Shown in pieces: positions 1-5,491 of a DNA stretch of 5,491 nt. Within the stretch, counting starts at the first letter, position 1, and every line of letters begins with the position of its first letter. The stretch is from an uncultured Coriobacteriaceae bacterium (GTDB taxonomy: Bacteria > Actinomycetota > Coriobacteriia > Coriobacteriales > Atopobiaceae): contig CACXZL010000152.1 of assembly GCA_902772085.1 (NCBI GenBank), positions 1-5,491 on the forward strand, written 5' to 3'. The notes beneath the pieces were generated by a model that searched no databases, was not told the DNA's origin, and saw only the letters and a program-made list of their open reading frames with translations. A program made the translations under genes and the position numbers.

Positions 1-1
1 A

Positions 2-643
2 CGCGTCGGCGAGACGGCCGACACGGTGGAGGAGCACCTCTGCCCCGTCACCCAAGGCCAGAAGACCCAACTGCTCCAGGAGCTTATTCGCACGGGCGGT
101 GCCGAGCAGGGAGGGGACATCGAGCGCGTGCTCGTGTTTTGCCGCACGAAGCAGCGTGTGGATGACGTATGTCGTACGCTCAAGCAGACGGGCTTCAGCG
201 TGGAGCTCATGCATTCAGACCGTCCGCAGAAGCTGCGCGAACGCGCGCTCGAGCGCTTCCGCACGGGCGCTTGTCGGATCCTCGTGGCTACCGACGTGAT
301 GAGCCGGGGCATCGACGTAAGCGGCATCGATGCCGTCGTGAACTTCGACGTGCCGCTCGACCCCGAAGACTACGTGCATCGCGTCGGCCGTACGGGCAGG
401 GCCGGGGCAACTGGCCATGCCTATACCTTCGTCGCCCCCGACGAGATCAGCCCACTGCGGGAAATCGAGTACTTCACCGGCAAGCTCATACCCACGTGGG
501 ATCTTCCGGGCTTCGCGTACGACGACGGGCGCATCGTGCCTGGAACGACGCGCTCCACGGCGAAGCCCAAGCGCACGATGTTTAGCGGCATGAAGGCTCG
601 CGGCCGAGGGATGGCGGGCGGACGCTACGGCAGACACTACTGA
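2..643 (+). CDS. DEAD-box RNA helicase, RhlE-like, C-terminal part (5'-truncated by window edge)
   Basis: ATP-dependent RNA helicase of superfamily 2. Such enzymes remodel RNA duplexes and ribonucleoproteins in the cytoplasm, typically in ribosome assembly or RNA decay. Only the second RecA-like domain and tail are visible. The frame is open from base 2 (residues RVGETADT precede the GTG at 26), so the true start lies upstream and the GTG is internal. Counting from base 26, motif IV is VLVFCRTK (35-42), motif V is ATDVMSRGIDV (88-98) and motif VI is HRVGRTGRAG (118-127), with the two arginine fingers expected in motif VI. The DEAD and Walker A motifs are off the window. After motif VI the sequence continues in RhlE style (an IPTWDLPGF-like stretch near 155-163) and ends in a short basic Arg/Gly-rich tail (about 180-205), probably RNA-binding. 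The stretch HSDRPQ (63-68) replaces the more usual HGxxxQ. The methyltransferase gene starts 11 bases after the TGA stop, suggesting co-transcription. The family is certain; the RhlE subfamily is inferred. Confidence 0.93.
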   Translation, partial: RVGETADTVEEHLCPVTQGQKTQLLQELIRTGGAEQGGDIERVLVFCRTKQRVDDVCRTLKQTGFSVELMHSDRPQKLRERALERFRTGACRILVATDVMSRGIDVSGIDAVVNFDVPLDPEDYVHRVGRTGRAGATGHAYTFVAPDEISPLREIEYFTGKLIPTWDLPGFAYDDGRIVPGTTRSTAKPKRTMFSGMKARGRGMAGGRYGRHY

Positions 644-645
644 TC

Positions 646-649
646 GGGG
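646..649 (+). promoter_or_regulatory. Weak ribosome binding site of the methyltransferase gene
   Basis: A GGGG run five bases before the ATG at 655 is the only purine-rich Shine-Dalgarno candidate in the 11-base gap. It is a poor match, so translation may partly depend on ribosomes ending on the helicase frame at 641-643. This is inferred from spacing only. Confidence 0.4.
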
Positions 650-654
650 CGCAT

Positions 655-1926
655 ATGAGGCAAACAAGACCCTACCCACAGCTCATCGTATCTCGCAAGG
701 CGGCCAAGGCCTTGAAGTCAGGACACCCATGGGTCTATGCCAGCGAGGTCCTGAAAGCCGACGAGGTGGAAAACGGCGACATTGTGGACCTCTTCGAGGA
801 CAGTGGCACGTGGCAAGGGGCGGCACTCATCTCCACACAAAGCACCATCCGTGCGCGCGTGATATCGCGCAACGCAAACGATACCTTTGACGAGGCGTTT
901 TGGCGAAGGCGCCTCCAGTGGGCATGGCAGCATCGCGTGGCCACGCTTGGCATGCGCACGCTCTGCGGGGCAGAGCCAGACACCACCTGCTGCAGGGTGC
1001 TCTTTTCCGAGGCGGACGGCGTACCAGGACTGGTGGTAGACAAGTACGAAGACGTGCTCGTGGCACAAGTCGGCACCGTCGGTATGGAACGACTGCGGCC
1101 TTTGCTCTATCGCCTGCTCCTCGACGTGCTTCGCGAGGATGGCTACGAGATTGCAGGCATCTACGAGAGAAACGACGGAACCGTGCGCGACAAGGAGGGG
1201 CTTGAGCGCTATAAGGGCTGGTGGGACGGCTCTGGCTCCGTCGACACCCGTCTCACCGTACGCGAGAACGGGCTGCGCTACGGGCTTGACCTGGAAAACA
1301 GCCAGAAGACGGGGTTCTTCTTGGATCAGAAGTACAACCGCCGTGCGGTGCGTGACCTCGCGATGGGCAGACGCGTCCTCGACTGCTTCTGCCACGTGGG
1401 ACCGTTTGGCCTCAATGCACTTGCCGGCGGGGCAGAGTTCGTACGGTTCGTCGACGTGAGCAAGACGGCGCTCGAACTTGCCGAGCAAAACACCCGGCTC
1501 AACGGCTTTTCCATTGAGAGACCTGAAGCACAGGCCGCGTTCAGCTGCGCCGACGTCCTCGAATACCTGCCAAGTCTGCGCAACGGGCAGCGCATGCGTG
1601 ACGAGGGCGGACCCTTCGACCTGATCGTACTCGACCCTCCCGCCTTTACGAAGAGCAGCTCTACCGTACGAAACGCCGCCCGCGGCTACCGAGACATAAA
1701 CGCAACCGCCCTGCGGCTCCTGCCGCGCGGAGGGTATCTTGCCACCTGCAGCTGCTCGCAGCACATGACGCGCGACTTGCTCGCCTCGGCCATCGCCGAG
1801 GCGGCCCATAGCGTCAATCGCCAGCTCAAGCAGGTCGAGGAGCGCCAGCAAGCCCCCGACCATCCCATCCTCTGGGGCTTTCCCCAGAGCCACTACCTGG
1901 ACTTCTTCGTTTTCCAGGTGGTCTAG
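655..1926 (+). CDS. Class I SAM-dependent rRNA methyltransferase with PUA domain, RlmI / COG1092 family
   Basis: Predicted SAM-dependent RNA methyltransferase. The characterised E. coli relative RlmI makes 5-methylcytosine in 23S rRNA (C1962), and that target is inferred here. The 423-residue protein is close to the usual family length of about 390-400. The N-terminal PUA RNA-binding domain (about 8-80) carries the hallmark GHPWVY (23-28). A central domain follows with EADGVPGLVVDKY (119-131). The C-terminal Rossmann methyltransferase has QKTGFFLDQ (217-225), the SAM-binding glycine motif LDCFCHVGPFG (242-252), acidic D267 after the second strand (VDVSK), the catalytic-loop motif DPPAF (327-331), and CSCS (365-368), where the family's catalytic cysteine is expected. 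DHP (402-404) near the C-terminus is also shared with RlmI. The glycine motif reads HVGPFG where relatives usually have YTGGF, a mild departure. The ATG at 655 places the PUA domain correctly at the N-terminus. The gene lies 11 bases after the helicase gene, so an RNA/ribosome-biogenesis pair is likely. Confidence 0.92.
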   Translation: MRQTRPYPQLIVSRKAAKALKSGHPWVYASEVLKADEVENGDIVDLFEDSGTWQGAALISTQSTIRARVISRNANDTFDEAFWRRRLQWAWQHRVATLGMRTLCGAEPDTTCCRVLFSEADGVPGLVVDKYEDVLVAQVGTVGMERLRPLLYRLLLDVLREDGYEIAGIYERNDGTVRDKEGLERYKGWWDGSGSVDTRLTVRENGLRYGLDLENSQKTGFFLDQKYNRRAVRDLAMGRRVLDCFCHVGPFGLNALAGGAEFVRFVDVSKTALELAEQNTRLNGFSIERPEAQAAFSCADVLEYLPSLRNGQRMRDEGGPFDLIVLDPPAFTKSSSTVRNAARGYRDINATALRLLPRGGYLATCSCSQHMTRDLLASAIAEAAHSVNRQLKQVEERQQAPDHPILWGFPQSHYLDFFVFQVV

Positions 1927-1945
1927 ACGCATGACGGCAATCGGA

Positions 1946-1976
1946 ATGCTGAAAGGCGCCTAGCTCCTTTCGGCAT
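1946..1976. terminator. Stem-loop between convergent genes, candidate bidirectional terminator
   Basis: Bases 1946-1956 (ATGCTGAAAGG) pair with 1966-1976 (CCTTTCGGCAT) to give an 11-bp stem with one G-U wobble and a 9-base loop. It lies 20 bases after the methyltransferase stop and overlaps the last codons of tadA, whose TAG stop (1960-1962) sits in the loop. On the plus strand the stem is followed by only a short T-run (GTTT), and on the minus strand by no real T-tract. Its position exactly between two converging operons is the main argument. The weak U-tract leaves open a 3'-end-stabilising hairpin or Rho-dependent ending. Confidence 0.5.
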
Positions 1977-2481
1977 GTTTCGCTTGCCGGCGTGCACGGA
2001 AAAAGCGACGCAGCTCCTCGGCACACTCGTCCGCAAGCACGCCTGGCTCCACCGCAAACTCGTGGTTTAGCCGCTCGTCGTGGCTCACGTCGTAGAGGGT
2101 GCCGAGCGCCCCTCCTTTGGGGTCGCTCGCCCCATAGACGCATCTGTCGATACGGGAATTCACCATGAGGCCAGCGCACATGAGGCACGGCTCAAGCGTC
2201 ACATAGACCGTACAGCCCGTAAGCCGCCAGCGATCCAACGCTCGCGAGGCCTCCACCAACGCCGAGAACTCCGCGTGCGCGCTGGGATCGCGATCCGTCT
2301 CACGCCTGTTGTGCGCATGTGCCACCACTTCGCCGTCGCACACCACAACCGCGCCGATTGGCACCTCGCCCTCACGCGCAGCCGCACGAGCTTCTTCGAG
2401 CGCAAGCCGCATGAAGGCCTCGTCCTCGATGCGCTGCCCATCCGCCTCATTGCACGACGAGGTCTCTTCTTCACCCATCAT
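1960..2481 (-). CDS. tadA: tRNA-specific adenosine-34 deaminase TadA
   Basis: Zinc-dependent deaminase that converts the wobble adenosine (A34) of tRNA-Arg(ACG) to inosine, allowing one tRNA to read CGU, CGC and CGA. It is usually essential in bacteria and acts as a cytoplasmic homodimer. The predicted protein is 173 residues. Visible elements are the catalytic-zinc motif HAE (H69 zinc ligand, E71 proton shuttle), PCLMC (98-102; C99 and C102 zinc ligands), PIGAVVV (41-47) leading into the active site, DP before HAE (66-67), and the TadA-type segment GALGTLYDV (124-132) followed by LNHEF and a C-terminal FFRARR helix. The last features separate TadA from free-cytidine or guanine deaminases. 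The start is one of two adjacent ATG codons (2481 or 2478); the first overlaps the rnhA stop as ATGA and has an AAAGGA site five bases upstream. The frame stays open further upstream to 2679, but that part lies over rnhA and looks non-coding. The N-terminus before the first helix is an acidic extension of about 20 residues, a little longer than in E. coli. Confidence 0.95.
   Translation of the reverse strand: MMGEEETSSCNEADGQRIEDEAFMRLALEEARAAAREGEVPIGAVVVCDGEVVAHAHNRRETDRDPSAHAEFSALVEASRALDRWRLTGCTVYVTLEPCLMCAGLMVNSRIDRCVYGASDPKGGALGTLYDVSHDERLNHEFAVEPGVLADECAEELRRFFRARRQAKHAERS
2478..2481 (-). other. ATGA start/stop overlap of rnhA and tadA
   Basis: On the minus strand the tadA ATG (2481-2479) overlaps the rnhA TGA stop (2480-2478) by the classic four-base ATGA junction. 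This implies one transcript and probable translational coupling, with terminating RNase HI ribosomes able to restart on tadA. A second in-frame ATG follows immediately at 2478-2476. Confidence 0.85.
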
Positions 2482-2957
2482 GCAAATCCTTTGTCGTCGC
2501 GCAGCGGACCCGCCCCACCGTCGGCTGCCACAGTGGCAAGCGTATCCGCCCGCTCGTTGAGCGCGTGACCGGCATGGCCCTTCACCCACACCCAGTGTAC
2601 GTCGTGCGGCTCCATGGCGGCAATGAGTCGCTTCCAAAGGTCGGGGTTCTTCACCGGCTTCTTGCCAGCCGTCACCCAACCCTTTCGCTGCCAGCCCTCC
2701 ACCCAGTGCTTGTTGAACGCATTCACCACATACTGTGAGTCCGAGTGCAGCTCCACCTCGCAGGGTCTGCGCAGAGCTTCGAGCGCCACGATGGCACCCA
2801 TGAGCTCCATGCGGTTGTTTGTCGTGCGGCGATAACCGGCATTGAATTCCTTGCGATGCTCCACGCCGTCCGGCCCCACATATGAAAGGATGGCGCCATA
2901 GCCACCCGGGCCAGGATTGCCACGCGACGATCCGTCCGTATAGGCCACTACTTTCAT
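2478..2957 (-). CDS. rnhA: Ribonuclease HI
   Basis: Metal-dependent endonuclease that cuts the RNA strand of RNA:DNA hybrids, removing R-loops and helping clear replication primers in the cytoplasm. The 159-residue product is near the size of E. coli RNase HI (155). The four carboxylates of the active site are in place: D8 in YTDGSSRGNPGPGG, E51 in NNRMEL, D73 in HSDSQYV and D138 in NERADTLA, plus the catalytic-loop histidine H128 in VKGHAGH. The basic-protrusion region (about 84-103, with WVEGWQRKGW) that helps bind the hybrid is also present, as in E. coli type HI. There is no N-terminal hybrid-binding domain, so it is a single-domain enzyme. The ATG at 2957 places the first beta strand (KVVAYTDG) at the N-terminus; the frame is open upstream to 3143, but that part overlaps polA and has a composition typical of a shadow frame. 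It lies 16 bases after polA and overlaps tadA by four bases. Pairing with Pol I fits joint primer removal. Confidence 0.97.
   Translation of the reverse strand: MKVVAYTDGSSRGNPGPGGYGAILSYVGPDGVEHRKEFNAGYRRTTNNRMELMGAIVALEALRRPCEVELHSDSQYVVNAFNKHWVEGWQRKGWVTAGKKPVKNPDLWKRLIAAMEPHDVHWVWVKGHAGHALNERADTLATVAADGGAGPLRDDKGFA
2487..2492 (-). promoter_or_regulatory. Ribosome binding site of tadA
   Basis: AAAGGA on the minus strand, inside the last codons of rnhA, lies five bases before the first tadA ATG (eight before the second). It supports starting tadA at this ATG pair rather than at the far upstream end of the open frame. Confidence 0.6.
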
Positions 2958-2960
2958 GAG

Positions 2961-2975
2961 TCCTGCTTCCACCTT
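2961..2975 (-). promoter_or_regulatory. Ribosome binding site region of rnhA
   Basis: Two Shine-Dalgarno candidates occur in the short polA-rnhA gap on the minus strand: AAGGTGG (2975-2969), which overlaps the polA TAA stop and sits 11 bases from the ATG, and AGGA (2964-2961), only three bases from it. Neither has ideal spacing. There is no room for a separate promoter, so rnhA is read from the polA transcript or from a promoter within polA. Confidence 0.5.
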
Positions 2976-5491
2976 ACTTGGCCTCCGCCCAGTTGCTGCC
3001 CACCGACACGTCCGCCACCAACGGCACGCGCAGCTCGCACACGCCCTCCATCGTCTCGCGCACGAGCGCCGCGAGCGCATCGAGCTCGGATTCCTCCACT
3101 TCGAAGTCCAGCTCGTCGTGAATCTGGAGCACGAGTTTTGCACGCAGGCCCTCGCTGCGCAGGCGCTCCGCCACGCGGATCATGGCAATCTTTATGATGT
3201 CGGCCGCCGTGCCCTGCATGGGATGGTTCATGGCCGTGCGCTCGCCAAACGAACGAAGCTGATAGTTGCGTGAGGTTATGTCTTTGATGTGGCGCTTGCG
3301 ACCGTACATCGTGCTCACGTAGCCATGTTCGCGTGCAAACCTCACCTGTGCGTCCAAGAATTCGCGCACGCCAGGATAGACCTCAAAGTAACGGTCTATC
3401 ATGTCCTGAGCCTCCTTGCGGCCAATCTTGAGCGACGTGGAGAGCCCGTACGCCTGCTGCCCATAGACGATGCCGAAGTTCACCGCTTTCGCTCGACTAC
3501 GAAGTGCCGGGGTGACCTCGCTTACCGGCACGTCAAAGACGCGCGCCGCCGTCGCCGCATGGAAGTCCTCGCCTTCGTTGAACGCGCGCACCAGATGCTC
3601 GTCGGCAGACAGATGCGCCAGAAGGCGCAGCTCGATCTGCGAATAATCGCAGGCGAGGAAGACGCTGCCCTCGGGTACGGTAAAGGCAGTGCGTACGCGA
3701 TGCCCCAGCTGCGAGCGGGTCGGGATGTTTTGCAGATTGGGATCGGAGCTCGAAAGACGCCCCGTCGCAGCCACCGTCTGGTTCAACGTGGTGTGGATGC
3801 GTCCATCCTTGCGTATGAGCTCAGGCAGGGCATCCAAGTAGGTGGACTTTATCTTTGCGCGCTCACGATAATCGAGCACGTCGGCAACGATAGGACTCTG
3901 CATGCCGAGCTCCTCGAGTACCTTTGCGTTTGTGGAATAATACCCACGCTTCGTCTTCTTCAGTCCATATGCGGGGAGCTTCAACACGTCGAAGAGCACG
4001 TGCGAGAGCTGCATGGGCGAGTCTATGTTGAACTCCTCCCCCGCCGCCGCATGTATGCGCTCCTCCATGTCGGCAATCTCCGCGCCAAGCTCGTCCGACT
4101 GCTCGCGAAGCTTCGCCGGATCCGCGAAGAGGCCCGTGCGCTCCATGCTCGCGAGCACCGCCACAAGCGGCATCTCGATCGACTGGAAAAGCTCGAGCGA
4201 TTCGTCCTTCTCTAGCTTGGCGTACAGGATCGGCTGAAGGATCCTGGCCCCGTAGGCCTCGAGCGCAGCAGCGGGCACCTTGTCCGTCGGCTCGGGCAGC
4301 GCGCCTGAGGTAAGTGACTCCACAAGCTCGGCCACGCCATACGAGGTACGATCCGACTCCAGCAGATAGTCCGCTATCCCCACGTCGAAGATCCTCTGTG
4401 AATCGAGCTCGCTCGCATCTGCAAGAGCCCCTTCGGCAGAGTCCATGGGATACACCGCATGGAAGACTGTCTTCACATCACCGGCAACCATGCGCCCCTC
4501 GCGTATGATTTGCACGAGCGCAACCGAAGCCACAGGACTCTGAAGCCTCAGAAGAACGTCGTCGGTAGAGACCCAGAGCGTGAACGCATCCTCTTGGGCA
4601 TCTGCGCCAAAGTCGAGCGCAAGCTGCGGCTTTCCACCCGCATCTCCCCCGCGCTCCACCGCCACGCCCATCCAGGCATCCGAGCCGAGCGCCGACGCGA
4701 GCGCGGCCAAGGCGGCATCGCCCTCCGTGGGCTCGGGAATCTCCATGCTCGGAGAAGCAGGAGCAGACCCCTCATCGCCAGAGCCTCCCCCCAGGCGCGC
4801 TATGCGCTTGGTCATACCCGTAAAGCCCAACGCCTTAAACGCCTCGGCGGCCGCCACGGGATTGAAGGTGGGAAAGCGCGCGTCAGACAAGTCGAGCTCG
4901 ATGGGCGCATCCGTGCGAATGACCGCCACTTCGCGACTGAGCCGCGCGTCGTCGATGTGCGCCCGCAGGTTCTCGCCCATCTTTCCCTTGATCTCGCCGG
5001 CATGCTCTATGACGCCCTCGAGGGAGCCGTACTTGCAGATGAGCTCGGAGGCTCGCTTGGGACCAATACCAGGCACGCCAGGGATATTGTCGGAAGAGTC
5101 GCCCTTGAGACCGTAGAAGTCAGGCACGAGCGCCGGCGTCACGCCGTGATACAGATCCTCCACGACCTCAGGTGTCATGATCTGCACGTCCGAGACGCCC
5201 TTCTTTGTGCTCACGATCCGCACATGCTCGGTAGAGAGCTGGTACATGTCGCGATCGCCGGTAAAGAGGTACATGTCGTAGCCAGCGTCCTCGCCACGAC
5301 GCGCGAGCGTGCCCAGGATGTCGTCGCCCTCCCAGCCTTCCAGCTCGACCACCGGCACGTCAAGCGAGCGCAGCAAGTCCTTCACCATGGGAAACTGCAC
5401 GCGCAGATCGGGATCCATCGGTGGGCGTTGCGCCTTGTACTGCGGCAGCATGTCCATGCGCACCTGGGGCTTGCCCTTGTCGAAGGCGCAG
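2974..5491 (-). CDS. polA: DNA polymerase I (5' end beyond window edge), proofreading site degenerate
   Basis: DNA polymerase I fills gaps in repair and replaces Okazaki RNA primers, combining polymerase with 5'-3' flap nuclease. The frame is open to the right edge; nine codons (ending KGKPQ) precede the GTG at 5463, which is internal. By comparison with E. coli about 60 N-terminal residues are missing, giving roughly 890-900 in all. Numbering from 5463: the 5' nuclease has GDDILGTL (46-53), TGDRDMYQL (68-76) and the helix-hairpin-helix GDSSDNIPGVPGIGPKRA (121-138). A Gly/Ser/Pro/Glu-rich linker (about 224-248) follows. The 3'-5' exonuclease-like fold (about 250-420) lacks the DxE of Exo I and the aspartates of Exo II and III. 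The polymerase has TGRLSSSDPNLQNIP (567-581), motif A DYSQIELR (606-613; D606, E611), motif B RSRAKAVNFGIVYG (655-668; R655, K659, F663) and motif C QIHDE (780-784; H782, D783). The O-helix position is Phe, as in E. coli, not the Tyr of T7 polymerase. It ends in TAA and leads an apparent polA-rnhA-tadA operon. Confidence 0.97.
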   Translation of the reverse strand, partial: CAFDKGKPQVRMDMLPQYKAQRPPMDPDLRVQFPMVKDLLRSLDVPVVELEGWEGDDILGTLARRGEDAGYDMYLFTGDRDMYQLSTEHVRIVSTKKGVSDVQIMTPEVVEDLYHGVTPALVPDFYGLKGDSSDNIPGVPGIGPKRASELICKYGSLEGVIEHAGEIKGKMGENLRAHIDDARLSREVAVIRTDAPIELDLSDARFPTFNPVAAAEAFKALGFTGMTKRIARLGGGSGDEGSAPASPSMEIPEPTEGDAALAALASALGSDAWMGVAVERGGDAGGKPQLALDFGADAQEDAFTLWVSTDDVLLRLQSPVASVALVQIIREGRMVAGDVKTVFHAVYPMDSAEGALADASELDSQRIFDVGIADYLLESDRTSYGVAELVESLTSGALPEPTDKVPAAALEAYGARILQPILYAKLEKDESLELFQSIEMPLVAVLASMERTGLFADPAKLREQSDELGAEIADMEERIHAAAGEEFNIDSPMQLSHVLFDVLKLPAYGLKKTKRGYYSTNAKVLEELGMQSPIVADVLDYRERAKIKSTYLDALPELIRKDGRIHTTLNQTVAATGRLSSSDPNLQNIPTRSQLGHRVRTAFTVPEGSVFLACDYSQIELRLLAHLSADEHLVRAFNEGEDFHAATAARVFDVPVSEVTPALRSRAKAVNFGIVYGQQAYGLSTSLKIGRKEAQDMIDRYFEVYPGVREFLDAQVRFAREHGYVSTMYGRKRHIKDITSRNYQLRSFGERTAMNHPMQGTAADIIKIAMIRVAERLRSEGLRAKLVLQIHDELDFEVEESELDALAALVRETMEGVCELRVPLVADVSVGSNWAEAK

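Noticed and set aside
26..28. GTG at 26 as the true start of the helicase gene
   Set aside because: The frame is open to base 2 and a DEAD-box protein cannot begin after its first RecA domain; the preceding residues also fit the inter-domain region.
855..871. Near-palindromic GCGCG/CGCGC sequence as a possible operator
   Set aside because: It lies inside the PUA-domain coding region, is short, and is expected by chance in GC-rich DNA; there is no promoter context.
718..1932. A 404-codon open frame on the minus strand covering nearly all of the methyltransferase gene
   Set aside because: It is in codon-aligned antisense register to the real gene. In that register stops arise only opposite TTA, CTA or TCA codons, which are rare in this GC-rich sequence. 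The translation has no recognisable domain, whereas the plus-strand protein has a complete set of family motifs.
2080..2568. A 162-codon plus-strand open frame across tadA and the end of rnhA
   Set aside because: It is codon-aligned antisense to tadA, has no family resemblance, and crosses the tadA-rnhA junction, where both real genes keep complete active sites.
2482..2679. An N-terminal extension of tadA upstream of the ATG at 2481
   Set aside because: The frame is open, but the 66 extra residues lie entirely over rnhA, do not resemble TadA, and precede a well-placed ribosome binding site and ATGA junction.
2958..3143. An N-terminal extension of rnhA upstream of the ATG at 2957
   Set aside because: The 62 residues overlap the polA motif C region, are Arg/Cys/Trp-rich as shadow frames are, and do not resemble the hybrid-binding domain of other RNases H.
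3289..4215. A 308-codon plus-strand open frame inside polA
   Set aside because: It is also in codon-aligned antisense register to polA, with Arg/His/Leu-rich composition and no recognisable motif. It lies opposite the polymerase and exonuclease-like domains, which are clearly coding.
5461..5463. GTG at 5463 as the true start of polA
   Set aside because: In-frame codons to the window edge (ending KGKPQ) match the conserved 5' nuclease sequence just before the YKAQRPPM segment, so the gene continues beyond the window.

Overview
The window is an ordinary, densely coded stretch of a GC-rich (roughly 60% by eye) bacterial chromosome holding five protein genes, two of them cut by the window edges. 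There are no RNA genes, mobile elements, CRISPR arrays or long non-coding stretches. The gene set does not fix the organism. High GC with strong G/C at third codon positions, a Pol I without proofreading residues, and the general look of the proteins would fit a high-GC Gram-positive, for example a member of the Coriobacteriia (Collinsella/Olsenella/Atopobium-like). This is an impression from sequence style, not a demonstrated assignment.

Plus strand, 1-1926: the C-terminal half of a DEAD-box RNA helicase (RhlE-like) is followed after 11 bases by a complete PUA-domain SAM-dependent methyltransferase of the RlmI / COG1092 family, which modifies 23S rRNA cytosine in characterised members. The tight spacing suggests co-transcription and a shared theme of ribosome and RNA biogenesis.

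Minus strand, 5491-1960: polA (DNA polymerase I, N-terminus off the right edge), rnhA (ribonuclease HI) and tadA (tRNA adenosine-34 deaminase) run in that order, with a 16-base gap and then a 4-base ATGA overlap, as an apparent operon. Pol I and RNase HI cooperate in removing RNA primers and other RNA:DNA hybrids. TadA belongs to tRNA maturation and is probably only a transcriptional passenger.

The two units converge at 1927-1959. An 11-bp stem-loop at 1946-1976, with the tadA stop codon in its loop, is the best terminator candidate. No promoter for either unit lies inside the window, so both transcripts start outside it.

I found no undescribed system here. The most informative observations are the loss of all recognisable 3'-5' exonuclease catalytic residues from PolA, the polA-rnhA-tadA arrangement, and the shared convergent hairpin.
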